This document shows positions 27,215-38,671 of a DNA stretch of 64,000 nucleotides, one piece after another (the first letter of the stretch is position 1; each line of letters begins with the position of its first letter). The translations under genes and the position numbers were made by a program. The stretch spans positions 1 through 64,000 of the forward strand of contig JAJQHZ010000013.1 of assembly GCA_021199475.1 (NCBI GenBank), read 5' to 3'. Source of the DNA: Lachnospiraceae bacterium (GTDB lineage: Bacteria > Bacillota > Clostridia > Lachnospirales > Lachnospiraceae). Under the pieces are notes generated by a model. It saw nothing but the letters and a program-made list of their open reading frames with translations. It was not told where the DNA came from and did no database searches.

Positions 27215-28717
27215 CTACTGCATAGCAGCAATGTAGTCTATGAACTGAGTAGCCGTTCTCCCCGACAGGCCGCCATGTGCAAGCTCCCACTTATTCGCTT
27301 CCAGAAGCAGCTCCTCCTCGGGCATCGTAATGCCGTAACGCGCAGCCAGAGTGCGCACGATATTCTGGAACTGCTTTTTATCCGGCGATCCGAAATAGAT
27401 TGTGACGCCGAACCTCGACGAGAGCGAAAGCTTCTCCTGCACCGTATCCGAGACGTGCAGGTCGCCCCCGTGCGTCGCGTGAATTTCGGCCGGTTTGCCG
27501 ATGTCGCCCTCCATATTGTCTCCAAACTGCTCGCGGATCAGGTGACGGCGGTTCGATGTCGCGTAAATCAGCACATTTTCCGGTTTCCGCTCAAGGCCGC
27601 CCTCAATCACCGCCTTCAGGTATTTGTATTCAATCTCAAACTCCTCAAAGGAAAGATCATCCATATAAATAATAAACTTGTAATTACGGTTTTTAACCTG
27701 CTCGATGACCGCGTTCAAATCCTTGAACTGGTGCTTATAAATCTCAATCATGCGCAGCCCGCGGTCATAGTACTGGTTCAGGATTCCCTTGATGCTCGAG
27801 GATTTTCCGGTGCCGGCGTCGCCAAAAAGCAGACAATTGTTCGCCGTCTTCCCCTGAACGAACGCCTCTGTATTGTCAATCAGCTTTTTCTTCTGAATCT
27901 CATAGCCAACCAGGTCATCCAGCTTCACATGAGCGATATTCGTAATCGGAAGAATCTGCACGCCCCTGTCGTCATGCGCAACGCGGAACGCCTTGTGCAG
28001 CCCGAATTTCCCGACACCGAACTCCTGATAAAAGCGAATCATGTGTGCGGTGAACTGCTCCACCCCGGCAGAACTCCGTCCAGTAGAATTCCATCCATTG
28101 GAATGCGAGTCATTCGATTTCCACTCATCGGAATTCCATCCAGCCCGGCCTCCCTCATCAAGGCCGGATCCCTTAAAATCCGGGCAGACCGAATTCGATC
28201 CACTTGAACCTGATTCATTCAAACCCGGTTCCATGAAGCTGTCCCCGGCGAGCTGTGCACTCAGCTCACAGATGCGGTCGCGAATGCGCCGGTTAAACAC
28301 CCTTCCCTCGACATCGCCTCTTCGGTAATGCAAAATTTCCTCAAAAAATCCGACATTCAGCTTCTCCTCCAGCCCGGAAAAATCCAGAGCAAACAGCTTC
28401 ATAAAAATCGCGAAATCATGCTTCGCAAGTGTCAGAAGACTGCCGTCCGTCAGGCCTCGAATCTCGCACGAGGTGCTGAACACATTCTCATGGTTCACCA
28501 GCAAAAGAGTCAGATAATTATGCCAGAGATTTCCCTCAAATCCATACGTGCCCGCCAGATCCGTCAGAGCATGCATGGCAGAAAAAAAGCGCTTCCGAAC
28601 CTCCTTCTGCTCCTCCTTCTGATCCATGTGCCCCAGCACCCATTTCATATCCTGCAAAATCTGTCCGTTTTCAAAATTCCGATACAGTATCAGTTCCTCT
28701 AAGTCCAAGTCCGTCAT
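27215..28717 (-). CDS. DUF815 AAA+ ATPase
   Basis: A 500-residue cytosolic protein. The C-terminal two thirds match the DUF815 (COG2607) AAA+ family: Walker A GDAGTGKSSSIK near residue 299, Walker B-like FIIYMDDLSFEEFE, and YATSNRRHLIREQF sensor region. The N-terminal half is helical. A Ser/Gly/Asn-rich insert occupies about residues 160-218 (28064-28240). Function is not established; the family is widespread in clostridia. It lies 45 bp upstream of ppx in the same direction. Confidence 0.82.
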   Translation of the reverse strand: MTDLDLEELILYRNFENGQILQDMKWVLGHMDQKEEQKEVRKRFFSAMHALTDLAGTYGFEGNLWHNYLTLLLVNHENVFSTSCEIRGLTDGSLLTLAKHDFAIFMKLFALDFSGLEEKLNVGFFEEILHYRRGDVEGRVFNRRIRDRICELSAQLAGDSFMEPGLNESGSSGSNSVCPDFKGSGLDEGGRAGWNSDEWKSNDSHSNGWNSTGRSSAGVEQFTAHMIRFYQEFGVGKFGLHKAFRVAHDDRGVQILPITNIAHVKLDDLVGYEIQKKKLIDNTEAFVQGKTANNCLLFGDAGTGKSSSIKGILNQYYDRGLRMIEIYKHQFKDLNAVIEQVKNRNYKFIIYMDDLSFEEFEIEYKYLKAVIEGGLERKPENVLIYATSNRRHLIREQFGDNMEGDIGKPAEIHATHGGDLHVSDTVQEKLSLSSRFGVTIYFGSPDKKQFQNIVRTLAARYGITMPEEELLLEANKWELAHGGLSGRTATQFIDYIAAMQ

Positions 28718-28842
28718 CTTACGTCACTCCATCCCGGACATTCCCCGGAATTATCCTTTCCTGTACACCGTATTTCTATTTATGGTGAAAAATGAATTAT
28801 TTTTTATTTAACATCTTACCGCGCTTTCCCGAATTTGTCCAC

Positions 28843-28875
28843 TGAAAAAGGTCCCGTTTTTGCGGAACCCTTTTA
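28843..28875 (-). terminator. Terminator of pheA
   Basis: On the minus strand a stem of about 10 bp including two G-T pairs (AAGGGTTCCG with CGGGACCTTT) is followed by TTTTTC, 30 bp behind the pheA stop. Confidence 0.7.
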
Positions 28876-28907
28876 TCCTGTATCAATCAATCTTCCATAT
28901 TTTCCAA

Positions 28908-30038
28908 TCAGTAATTGCCCAGAATCTTCATATTGATGGCTTCCTCACGGATGCCGCGCAGCGCATTCTTGACGGCACTGTCCATCAGGTTGCCGTCAAA
29001 GTCGACAAAGAATCGGTATTCCCAGTTCTTCCCGGGGATGGGCCGTGACTCGATCTTCGTCATATTCACATTGTTGTAAATAATATGTGAAAGAATATTG
29101 TACAGGGAACCGCTGTAATGCGGTACCTCGAAGCAGATGCTGATTTTCTTCGCGTCCCGGCGGAAGATCCGCTGGTTCGTGACCACAATAAACCGGGTCG
29201 AATTGGCCTGGTTGTAATAAATGTTTTCCTCGAGCACCTCCAGACCGAAATACTCCGCCGCGAACCGGCTGCCCACGGCCGCCTGCGTCCGGTCGCCATC
29301 CTCCGCCACCTTCTTAGCGGCCCGCGCCGTATTGTCAAATGGAATCAGCTGCCATTCGGGATGGCGGTACAGATATTCCTCACACTGGGAGAGCGCCTGC
29401 TGATGGGAGTATACACGCTTGATGTCCTTCAGGCTGGTCCCGGGCAGGCCGAGCAGTGCATGCTCGCATTTCACAATCTGCTCCCCCACGATGTAGTTTT
29501 CAAAATTCACCAGCAGGTCGTAATTGTCCGCCACAATCCCCGCCGACGAATTCTCAATCGGCAGCACCGCATAATCCGCAGAGCCTTCCGCAATCGCCTC
29601 CATCGCATCGCGGAACTTTCTCACATGGAAGCAATTGACATCCTTGCCAAAATATTCCCGCATTGCCGCGTGGCTGTACGCGCCTTCCACTCCCTGGTAA
29701 ACGACGCGAATGTTTTCCCGGTCGATGTCATCCACCTCGATGAACGGCAGCCTTCCGGTCACACCATTCTCTTCCAGAAGCTGATACTGGAGCTTCCGGC
29801 TCATCGACATCATCTGAGAAAAAAGCTCCTGTATGCCATGGCGGTTGAAATCGTTATGAGCCATCGAGCCCAGCGTATCAAGCTTGCTTCTCTCCCGTTC
29901 CTTATCAAAGACCTTTTTCCCATTTGCAATCTTGTAGCGGGCAACCTCCTCGCAGATCTCCATTCTCCGCTCGAACAGCTGCGCTATCTGCTCGTCCACG
30001 CGGTCGATCTCCACTCTCAGTTCCTGTAAATCCTTCAT
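28908..30038 (-). CDS. pheA: Bifunctional chorismate mutase / prephenate dehydratase
   Basis: Converts chorismate to phenylpyruvate in phenylalanine synthesis. 376 residues: AroQ-type chorismate mutase (1-85, LRVEIDRVDEQIAQLFERRM), prephenate dehydratase (about 108-290, VYQGVEGAYSH, ENSSAGIV, STRFIVV with the catalytic Thr-Arg-Phe), and a C-terminal ACT domain with IESRPI, the phenylalanine feedback site. Start at ATG 30038 follows AGAGGACA; the frame is open further upstream but lacks homology there. Confidence 0.96.
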   Translation of the reverse strand: MKDLQELRVEIDRVDEQIAQLFERRMEICEEVARYKIANGKKVFDKERERSKLDTLGSMAHNDFNRHGIQELFSQMMSMSRKLQYQLLEENGVTGRLPFIEVDDIDRENIRVVYQGVEGAYSHAAMREYFGKDVNCFHVRKFRDAMEAIAEGSADYAVLPIENSSAGIVADNYDLLVNFENYIVGEQIVKCEHALLGLPGTSLKDIKRVYSHQQALSQCEEYLYRHPEWQLIPFDNTARAAKKVAEDGDRTQAAVGSRFAAEYFGLEVLEENIYYNQANSTRFIVVTNQRIFRRDAKKISICFEVPHYSGSLYNILSHIIYNNVNMTKIESRPIPGKNWEYRFFVDFDGNLMDSAVKNALRGIREEAINMKILGNY

Positions 30039-30133
30039 AATCTGTCCTCTTCTACTATGAGCCCCGCACAGGCGGGGCCCCTTTTCCCTCACCGTCGGGA
30101 ATCGGACGGTGTTATGTAACATATTATGTCTTA

Positions 30134-30712
30134 TTATGCCTTCGCTTCGCGGCCGGCTGCTCCGACTCTCGAAGAGTTCAGAACAAATGACGTCAGCGGG
30201 CTTAAGTACAAAAGCGAGCTGAGGATGCAGTAAATCGGCATCATGATCGCCCACTGTACCAGGCGGCCCGGAAGCAACGCCATAAAACTAACCACGAATT
30301 TTCCTCCATTATAAACGGCCAGTCCGGTCGTCGTGAGCCCCAGTGTCGAGCAGACGGATGCCAGAAATACACCGACGCATACGAAAAGCACTTTTCTTTT
30401 CTTCGTACCATTCAGAAGCGGACGGAACAGCGCCGGCACGATCCCCCACATCATCGCGGCAAGCGTGATAAACGGATTCACCGCATAGCCCTTCAGCATA
30501 CAGCCAAGCAGATCCGCGACCATGCCGCACAGCCCGCCGGCCAGCGGGCCAAACCATAATCCCGACAAAATCGTGCATACCACACCGACTGTGATCCGGT
30601 ATGAGCCAAGCTCAATCACCAGAATGCGGGTCAGGACGATGTGCATAGCGACCAGAAGTCCCATGAACACCAGAGTATGGGTATCCCATACCGTTTTCTT
30701 GTTTTTTTGCAT
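30134..30712 (-). CDS. folT: ECF transporter S component, folate type
   Basis: A 192-residue membrane protein with about six hydrophobic segments, the substrate-binding subunit of an energy-coupling-factor vitamin importer. THTLVFMGLLVAMHIVLTRIL and SYRITVGVVCTILSGLWFGP match the folate-family S components of Firmicutes. The shared ATPase/T subunits (EcfA, EcfT) are not in this window. The gene has a long leader with possible structure. Substrate assignment is from family resemblance only. Confidence 0.82.
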   Translation of the reverse strand: MQKNKKTVWDTHTLVFMGLLVAMHIVLTRILVIELGSYRITVGVVCTILSGLWFGPLAGGLCGMVADLLGCMLKGYAVNPFITLAAMMWGIVPALFRPLLNGTKKRKVLFVCVGVFLASVCSTLGLTTTGLAVYNGGKFVVSFMALLPGRLVQWAIMMPIYCILSSLLYLSPLTSFVLNSSRVGAAGREAKA

Positions 30713-30738
30713 AAAAATACCTCCATAATGTGCACCAG

Positions 30739-30906
30739 GCAGCCTGGAACAAGCATTCCCAGATACCGGGCAAGGCGGAAAACATATCGCTGCAAGAGCC
30801 GTTTGCCACCCTGCAGACGGTCTGCGTCAGATGCTCCGGGCACCTCAACAACAGGCTGCTTTCATCATAAATAATATGCCCACCACATTATGAGAGGTCT
30901 CATAAT
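30739..30906 (-). promoter_or_regulatory. Possible structured leader of the folate transporter gene
   Basis: Within the 400-bp gene-free stretch before folT, GCAGCCTG at 30852-30859 (minus strand) can pair with CAGGCTGC at 30739-30746, closing a GC-rich region of about 105 nt just before the ribosome site. Further upstream, ATTATGAGA and TCTCATAAT (887-895 and 898-906 of 30000) form a near-perfect palindrome, an operator-like site. I looked for the tetrahydrofolate riboswitch core and did not find it. Confidence 0.3.
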
Positions 30907-31113
30907 TGTAGCAACGGGTGCGGAAAATATATCGTAAATCTCTTCCTTCCGGATGCGCCCGGGAATTGACGCATCGGAGGTCGGATTTTTCGTTTCACGG
31001 CGACTCCCCATCCAATGAACACTTCACGCATAGATTCCTACTTCGCTATTATTTACTTGCAATCGATTATAGCACAGTATAATGAATATGCAAGTATATT
31101 TTTATTAAATTTG

Positions 31114-32298
31114 CTACTCTTCAAACGTTTCTTTCAGCTTCTCCATGAAGCCTTTTTTCTTTTTCTCCTGCGTATTTTTCGGTGTCTCGCCGGCCTTGTT
31201 CAGGCTTCCCCCGGTCGCCTCATCGAACTCACGCAGCGCCTGCTTCGCCGCCTCGTTGAGCTTCGTAGGCACTTCTACAACCAATGTGACGTAATGATCG
31301 CCGCGCTGATTTTTGTTGCGCAGAGACGGAACGCCTTTCCCTTTGAAGCGAACCTTCGTGTCAGTCTGCGTGCCGGGCTTTACAGTATAGACGATATCGC
31401 CGTCAACTGTGCTGATGCGTACATCTCCGCCGAGTGCCGCCTGCGCAAAGGTGATCGGCACCTCCGAATAGATGTTCATATCCTGGCGCGTAAAGGTCGC
31501 GTGACGGCCGACAATGACTTCAACCAGCAGATCGCCGCGCGGTCCGCCGTTGCTCCCGGGCTCGCCCTTTTCGCGGATACGGATGCTCTGCCCGTTGTCA
31601 ATGCCCGCAGGAATGGTGACCTTGATCTTTTTCTTCCTGGATGTATAACCGGTACCGTAGCAGTTCGGACATTTATCCCGGATGATTTTTCCGGTGCCGT
31701 GGCACTCCGGGCAGGTCTGCACGTTCTGCACCGTGCCAAACAGGGACTGCTGCGAGAATACCACCTGGCCTCTGCCGCCGCACTTCGAGCAGGTCTCCGG
31801 AGAGGTCCCCGGCTTCGCACCCGTGCCCTGGCAGGTAGGGCATTCATCTTTCAGATTCAGCTCAAGCTCTTTTTCGCAGCCGAATACTGCCTCTTCAAAC
31901 GTGATACGGACGCTGGTGCGTACATTCGCCCCCTGCATCGGACCCTGCGAGCCGCCGCGTCTGCGGCTGCCGCCGCCAAAGAAATCCCCAAACAAATCTC
32001 CGAAGATATCGCCCATATCCCCGAAGTTAAAATTATCAAAATCAAATCCGCCCCCGCCGGCTCCGCCTTCAAATGCGGCATGACCGAACTGGTCATACTG
32101 ACGGCGCTTCTCCGGATCGCTCAGAACCGCGTAAGCCTCGGACGCTTCCTTGAACTTTTTCTCTGCTTCCGCGTCGCCCGGATTCATATCCGGATGATAT
32201 TTTTTCGCCAGAGCACGGTACGCCTTTTTCAGCTCCGCGTCAGACGCGCTTTTATCTACACCCAGGACCTCATAATAATCCCGTTTATTTTCTGCCAT
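31114..32298 (-). CDS. dnaJ: Chaperone protein DnaJ
   Basis: Co-chaperone that stimulates DnaK ATPase and delivers unfolded clients. 394 residues: J domain (1-70, DYYEVLGV and HPD in [10 protein letters not shown]), Gly/Phe-rich linker, zinc-finger domain with four CxxCxGxG units ([32 protein letters not shown]), then the client-binding C-terminal domain. Start at ATG 32298 follows GAGGAG. It is separated from dnaK by about 350 bp rather than following directly. Confidence 0.97.
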   Translation of the reverse strand: MAENKRDYYEVLGVDKSASDAELKKAYRALAKKYHPDMNPGDAEAEKKFKEASEAYAVLSDPEKRRQYDQFGHAAFEGGAGGGGFDFDNFNFGDMGDIFGDLFGDFFGGGSRRRGGSQGPMQGANVRTSVRITFEEAVFGCEKELELNLKDECPTCQGTGAKPGTSPETCSKCGGRGQVVFSQQSLFGTVQNVQTCPECHGTGKIIRDKCPNCYGTGYTSRKKKIKVTIPAGIDNGQSIRIREKGEPGSNGGPRGDLLVEVIVGRHATFTRQDMNIYSEVPITFAQAALGGDVRISTVDGDIVYTVKPGTQTDTKVRFKGKGVPSLRNKNQRGDHYVTLVVEVPTKLNEAAKQALREFDEATGGSLNKAGETPKNTQEKKKKGFMEKLKETFEE

Positions 32299-32645
32299 AA
32301 TCATTACTCCTCATGATTGAACCAGGTTCGTTTTTTCTGCACATCATGGCAATGCCCCTGAGGCAGCTATAAGGAACTATCAGAATAACATTGCATATGC
32401 ACAGGTTATCTCATAACAGCTCCTAATCCTGATTCTCAGGGGTATCCCACGGTCGTTGCCCGACCAGCCTGTATTCTCAACGGGGGGCGCACCCCTGATG
32501 CCACAAATTGCTCTGTACTTTACATCTATACTGCGCACCGCTTCCATTGGCGCTGCGCAATCCCAAATCATCATATGTTTTCAGGAAACGGTAAGCTGCC
32601 GTTTCCTGAAACTCACTGCCTGTATCTCTTTGCCGTCAGACTCTT
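32299..32645. other. dnaK-dnaJ intergenic region with 12-bp inverted repeat
   Basis: No gene is seen in this 347-bp stretch. TTCAGGAAACGG (32580-32591) and CCGTTTCCTGAA (32599-32610) form a perfect 12-bp stem with a 7-nt loop. It lies 36 bp behind the dnaK stop and has no T-run; it may stabilise the dnaK message end. A weaker repeat, TCAGGGGT with ACCCCTGA, lies near 32435-32500. Confidence 0.5.
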
Positions 32646-34562
<1,917 letters not shown>

Positions 34563-34587
34563 CTATAAAATAATTATGATAATACCC

Positions 34588-35319
34588 TCAGTTCGCTACC
34601 TTCACCATGCTGTGCCGCAGCACGCTGTCACGGTAAAGGTACCCCTTCTGAAATTCCTCAACAACCACATTTTCACCGGCTTCCTCATCCTCCACATGCA
34701 TCACAGCATTGTGGAAATTCGGATCAAACGGCTGACCGACTGCCTCGATTGGCTTCACACCGATCCCATCCAGCGCGGTAAGCAGCTGCCGGTAAACCTT
34801 TTCCATACCCTGTGCGAAGGCATCCTGCTTCTGCTCCTCATCCAGATTCGCAAATCCGCGCTCGAAATTATCGACGGTCGGAAGAATTTTCTCCAGAACA
34901 CTCTTTGCGCCAACCTCAAACATCGAGGCCTTTTCTTTCTCGGAGCGCTTGCGGAAGTTGTCAAACTCTGCCATCTGCCGCTGCACCCGGTCTGTCAGCT
35001 CTTCAATCTGCTGATCGCGCTTATCCTTTTCCTTTTTCTTCTTACCAAAAAAGCCTTTCTTTTCGGTAGCGGAGGCTTCCTCCGCATTTTCTCCGGAAGA
35101 AGAATCCCGATCGGATGTCCCTGCGTTTCCTTTTTCCTCCGGGGAACCGTTTCCGGCAGCATCCGCTCCGGATGAATCCTGCCCGCCGGGCTGTTCTGCC
35201 TCCGGGTTCTCCCCGGTCTGGCCGGCTGTTTTCCCTGCCATGCTGTCGGAAGCATCCGCCGCGTTCTTCTCATCCGCAGCAGCCTCATCCGGAACCTTTT
35301 CGTTCCTGATATCTTCCAT
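34588..35319 (-). CDS. grpE: Nucleotide exchange factor GrpE
   Basis: Releases ADP from DnaK. 243 residues from ATG 35319 (AAGGTGGAG upstream). The first 100 residues are acidic and low-complexity (Glu, Ala, Gly, Ser). Then come the dimerisation coiled coil (IEELTDRVQRQMAEFDNFRKR), and the beta domain with LPTVDNFERGF and VGQPFDPNFHNAV. The tail longer than usual echoes the low-complexity inserts in other genes here. Confidence 0.96.
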   Translation of the reverse strand: MEDIRNEKVPDEAAADEKNAADASDSMAGKTAGQTGENPEAEQPGGQDSSGADAAGNGSPEEKGNAGTSDRDSSSGENAEEASATEKKGFFGKKKKEKDKRDQQIEELTDRVQRQMAEFDNFRKRSEKEKASMFEVGAKSVLEKILPTVDNFERGFANLDEEQKQDAFAQGMEKVYRQLLTALDGIGVKPIEAVGQPFDPNFHNAVMHVEDEEAGENVVVEEFQKGYLYRDSVLRHSMVKVAN

Positions 35320-35435
35320 TGGCTTCTCCACCTTTCTTCTATAAATACTGTTATCCGGCGCTTTGCCGTCCTACCAGAGTCTCGTCTTCAGATCCTCCCG
35401 GCTGTCCCCGGCCTCAGTATCTGAAAGACCTCCTA

Positions 35436-36491
35436 TTAATCGTTTTCTTTATCGTTTTCTTTATCCTTTTTATAAATCTGATCCAGCTGCGAGGTCAGGG
35501 TTTTCAGCGTACCGACAACCTTATCGTAATCCATCCGCTTCGGGCCAACCACACCGATCCGCCCGTACATCCCGTCTCCCAGCTCATACGTGGCAGTCAC
35601 TACACTGCAGTCACGCATGGACTCGATCGGCGTCTCCTGGCCGATATACACCTGAATCCCGGTCTCCTGCCCGGAATCATCCGATGCGATCAGACCCGCG
35701 AGGTTCCGTTTGTCTTCAAACGCGTCAATCAGCTCGCTCGCCTTCTCGCTTGTGGAGAGCTCCGGATATCGGAAAATATTCGTCGCCCCGCTGGTATAAA
35801 TCTCTACTTCATTGTCAGACTGAATCGCCTCCGCAACCGCATCCAGAACCCGGTTCACCACATCGCTGTGCTCTCCGGCTTCCTGCTTTAATTTGGAAAT
35901 CGTAGCGAGATTAATCTGCTCCAGCGTCAGTCCATTCAGTGCCGTGTTCAGAAGGACATTCAGATTCAATATCGTCTCATGATCCAGATCATGCTCCATA
36001 TTGATCATCTTATTCCTGACCACATTGGTCTCGGTCACAACGGTCGCGAGAATCTGCGACTCCGAAACAATCGAGAGCTGTATGAACTTCAGCTTCGTCT
36101 GGTGGATCTGCGGGCCGGAAATCATGGCTGCGTAATTCGTATTCGACGCCAGGATCTTTGCCATCTGCCGCAGGATCAGCTCCATCTTATCCTGCCGCTG
36201 GAAAACGATCTCCTTCATCTCCGTGACTTCGCGGTCCTTCTCCTCCATCATGCGGTCCACATAATAGCGATAACCCGCGTCCGAGGGGATCCGCCCCGCT
36301 GAAGTGTACGGCTGAAGAATCAGTCCCATATCCTCCAGGTCAGACATCTCATTACGTATCGTGGCGGAACTCAGATTCAGATCAGCATATTTCGAAATCG
36401 TGCGGGAGCCGACCGGCTCGCCCGTCTCGAGGTAAGTCTTAATAATCGCTTTCAGAATCGTCCATTTTCTTTCATCCAGCTCCTGCTGCAT
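35436..36491 (-). CDS. hrcA: Heat-inducible transcription repressor HrcA
   Basis: Represses class I heat-shock genes by binding CIRCE. 351 residues with an N-terminal winged helix (WTILKAIIKTYLETGEPVGSRTI, SSATIRNEMSDLEDMGLI) and the family C-terminal domain (YVGPK-like IGVVGPKRMDYDKV). The end is a charged KENDKEND repeat. AGGAGG precedes ATG 36491. It is the first gene of the operon and is autoregulated through the CIRCE site just upstream. Confidence 0.97.
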   Translation of the reverse strand: MQQELDERKWTILKAIIKTYLETGEPVGSRTISKYADLNLSSATIRNEMSDLEDMGLILQPYTSAGRIPSDAGYRYYVDRMMEEKDREVTEMKEIVFQRQDKMELILRQMAKILASNTNYAAMISGPQIHQTKLKFIQLSIVSESQILATVVTETNVVRNKMINMEHDLDHETILNLNVLLNTALNGLTLEQINLATISKLKQEAGEHSDVVNRVLDAVAEAIQSDNEVEIYTSGATNIFRYPELSTSEKASELIDAFEDKRNLAGLIASDDSGQETGIQVYIGQETPIESMRDCSVVTATYELGDGMYGRIGVVGPKRMDYDKVVGTLKTLTSQLDQIYKKDKENDKEND

Positions 36492-36516
36492 CCAGGTTCC
36501 TCCTCTTCTTTTGTTG

Positions 36517-36543
36517 TTAGCACTCTTTCAATTTGAGTGCTAA
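36517..36543. promoter_or_regulatory. CIRCE operator (HrcA binding site)
   Basis: A perfect TTAGCACTC-N9-GAGTGCTAA inverted repeat, the consensus CIRCE element, between the hrcA promoter and its ribosome site. Confidence 0.98.
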
Positions 36544-36558
36544 CACCTTACGTTGCTT

Positions 36559-36587
36559 ACTATAATACGCGATTCCGGGTTTGTCAA
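36559..36587 (-). promoter_or_regulatory. Sigma-A promoter of the hrcA operon
   Basis: On the minus strand TTGACA (36582-36587) and TATAGT (36559-36564) are 17 bp apart, ending 15 bp before CIRCE. Confidence 0.9.
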
Positions 36588-36608
36588 TAGCTTTTTTTGA
36601 CTTTTTTA

Positions 36609-38246
36609 TCAGTTTAAGTAGTTATAGACGGTCCGCGATATGTTCACGATCCCGGACACGCCCACACTGCTGTTTCTGGAGAAGACACAGATCACATAGT
36701 CGGTCTTCGCCCCGTACACAATCGCGATGTCATGATTGGTTGTCGAAGTCTCGCCGGTCTTATTTGCGACCTTGATGCCGGACGGAATGCCCGCCGGGAT
36801 CTTGCTTCTCCTCTGCTGGGAAAGCATCAGATTCAGCATTTTTTTCGAGTACGCTTTGGAGACGCAGGTTCCTTTATAAATCCTCTCCAGAAGCTTGCCG
36901 CAGTCCTTGGCCGAGGAGGTATTGCTGCCGCCGTCGGACACCCGGGTAGTAGACGCCGGATGCAGCGTATGATGCACGCTTGTGCTGGAATATCCATTTT
37001 CCTTCAGATAATTGTTCACTACAGCCGCGCCCGACAAAAACCCGGACGAGCCCTGCACTGTGACGAGGGAATTATAGGCCTCGTTGCTGCTGACGGTGAT
37101 CATGGACGTCAGCAGGCTTTTGATCTGTGAGGTTTCCGACAAATGCCCCTGTTTGATTTCATTATAGAGAGAGGCCATGACGAATGCCTTTATTGTGCTG
37201 GCCGGATACATGGCGGTATCGTTAATACTCAGGACATCCCCGGTCTCCAGATTTTTCACATACACCGACCAGGTGCCGCTGTACCCGCTGATCATTGATT
37301 TCAGTGTCTTTTTCAGGCTGCTCAGCGCCACCTCGTTCTTTGCGCATTTGTGCCCGTCGCAATCGACATAAGAGCCGTCGGCCACCTTCTGGCTTTTGGC
37401 AATCTTCCCGCTCGAGAGCAGATAATAGCCATCCTTCCAGCAATTCGTCAGCACCTTGCCCTTTGCGTTGATGTAATACTTGTTCCCTTTATAGGTAATC
37501 CATCCGGCACTTTGCACCAGCACTCCATTTTTTCCTCCGAAATAGTATTTCCCGCTAAATGTCCTGCTGCCGACCGTCTGATTTACCTTGCGGAACTTTT
37601 TGGCTGTACTCAGCTTCCCGGCAGCGGTAAAATAATAATACCCGTGAAACACCACGCCGCCGACCTTTGTTCTGGAAATCTTTCGCACCTGCGCATCCGC
37701 CGACAGCTTTCCGTATTCCTGCAGATAATAATATCCGCTGAAGGTCTTCGACGTTTCCTTGCAGGTCAGCTTTGAAAGCTTCACAAGCCCCCGCGCCGTC
37801 TCCGGAAAGCGCCCGTTTTTGTTCGTATAGTAATACCCCTTAAATTCCCGCTCATTCACTGTCGTATCCAGATAATAAACCGCCTTCTGGGCAAGAAGCT
37901 TCCCCTTGCTGTCAAACATATAAAACCCGGAATTCAGCGAATCCGTCTTCGCAATGGCAAGATACTGAATCCCCGCCAGAGCCTGCCCGGCGGCGTCCTT
38001 CAGATACCAGCTCTTACCCTTTTTCATAAGATAGCTTCCACTCTCATCCGTAAAAACCACCGCGCCCGCCGGAGCCGTGGATGCAACAGCCTGCGTTTCT
38101 GACGCCGCAGACGCAACCGTCTGAGTTTCTGCCGCCGCGGATGCAACAACCTGCGTTTCTGACGCCGCGGCCGGATGGCACACGCAAAGCCAGCAGAAAA
38201 GTAAAAGACACATTCCGTTAAACGAAGCTCTCCTGATATGATTCAT
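36609..38246 (-). CDS. Secreted wall-binding beta-lactamase-fold serine hydrolase
   Basis: 545 residues from ATG 38246 (AAGGAGG upstream). A signal peptide is followed by an Ala/Thr/Glu repeat linker (TQVVASAA-type units) and about ten wall-binding repeats (SYLMKKGKSW, YYYTNKNGRF, YYYFTAAGKL and similar). The C-terminal domain (from about residue 300) has the penicillin-binding/class A beta-lactamase fold: STIK (Ser-x-x-Lys), SSN (Ser-x-Asn) and KTG. It could be a D,D-peptidase or a beta-lactamase-related hydrolase tethered to the wall; activity on antibiotics cannot be read from sequence. Confidence 0.85.
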   Translation of the reverse strand: MNHIRRASFNGMCLLLFCWLCVCHPAAASETQVVASAAAETQTVASAASETQAVASTAPAGAVVFTDESGSYLMKKGKSWYLKDAAGQALAGIQYLAIAKTDSLNSGFYMFDSKGKLLAQKAVYYLDTTVNEREFKGYYYTNKNGRFPETARGLVKLSKLTCKETSKTFSGYYYLQEYGKLSADAQVRKISRTKVGGVVFHGYYYFTAAGKLSTAKKFRKVNQTVGSRTFSGKYYFGGKNGVLVQSAGWITYKGNKYYINAKGKVLTNCWKDGYYLLSSGKIAKSQKVADGSYVDCDGHKCAKNEVALSSLKKTLKSMISGYSGTWSVYVKNLETGDVLSINDTAMYPASTIKAFVMASLYNEIKQGHLSETSQIKSLLTSMITVSSNEAYNSLVTVQGSSGFLSGAAVVNNYLKENGYSSTSVHHTLHPASTTRVSDGGSNTSSAKDCGKLLERIYKGTCVSKAYSKKMLNLMLSQQRRSKIPAGIPSGIKVANKTGETSTTNHDIAIVYGAKTDYVICVFSRNSSVGVSGIVNISRTVYNYLN

Positions 38247-38345
38247 TCTCAATCCTCCTTGCCGGAATCGGCTCCCGCCGACTCTCTTTATTTCCGCGAA
38301 GCAGCGTGCCAGGCAGCCAGAGTCATAATGGCACTCGTTAAGTGC

Positions 38346-38466
38346 CGACCGGAGCGAAGCGTAGATCCGACGGCATAGCCGACTCCTTATGACATAGCTT
38401 GCACGGGCATTTAGCAACTGCCGCGAGGCCGCGCCTTTGCGAAGCAATTTTAAATGCGCGGGTTTC
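38346..38466. repeat. Dispersed repeats upstream of the serine hydrolase gene
   Basis: CGACCGGAGCGAAGCGTAGA (38346-38365) matches 20-mers at 10778-10797 and, reversed, 52882-52901 with few changes. At 38426-38466 a minus-strand REP-like unit (GCGCAT, AATTGCTTCGCAA, GGCGCGGCCT) matches those near 44514-44663. No gene is seen between 38247 and 38830. Confidence 0.55.
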
Positions 38467-38575
38467 CTTTCTTCTGACAAAAAGTATATCCTAATTTGGG
38501 CAGGCAGGCAAGAACTATCAGGTAATAAAATGGTCATTCGTTTTCCCATTACTTAGCATGTCAACAAAAATCCGG

Positions 38576-38604
38576 TCGACAATTTGCAGTTTGTGTATTA
38601 TACT
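38576..38604 (+). promoter_or_regulatory. Promoter of the aroF leader
   Basis: TCGACA (38576-38581) and TATACT (38599-38604) are 17 bp apart. The transcript would contain RNA copy B and then aroF, with a leader of about 220 nt. Confidence 0.55.
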
Positions 38605-38671
38605 GTTGAGGTCGCCCGGAACACCCCATACTTTTTTTGCAAAGCACCGGCCCGTTTCCGGCTTTTCAATT

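Noticed and set aside
28908-30254. Longer PheA start at 30254
   Set aside because: The additional 72 residues match nothing and include the terminator-like GC-rich hairpin; ATG 30038 has a ribosome site.
30739-30860. Tetrahydrofolate riboswitch upstream of folT
   Set aside because: The conserved GGAGAGTAG-type core and the matching junction are not present.
31015-32316. Long plus-strand frame opposite dnaJ
   Set aside because: Shadow of the GC-rich third codon positions of dnaJ; no family resemblance.
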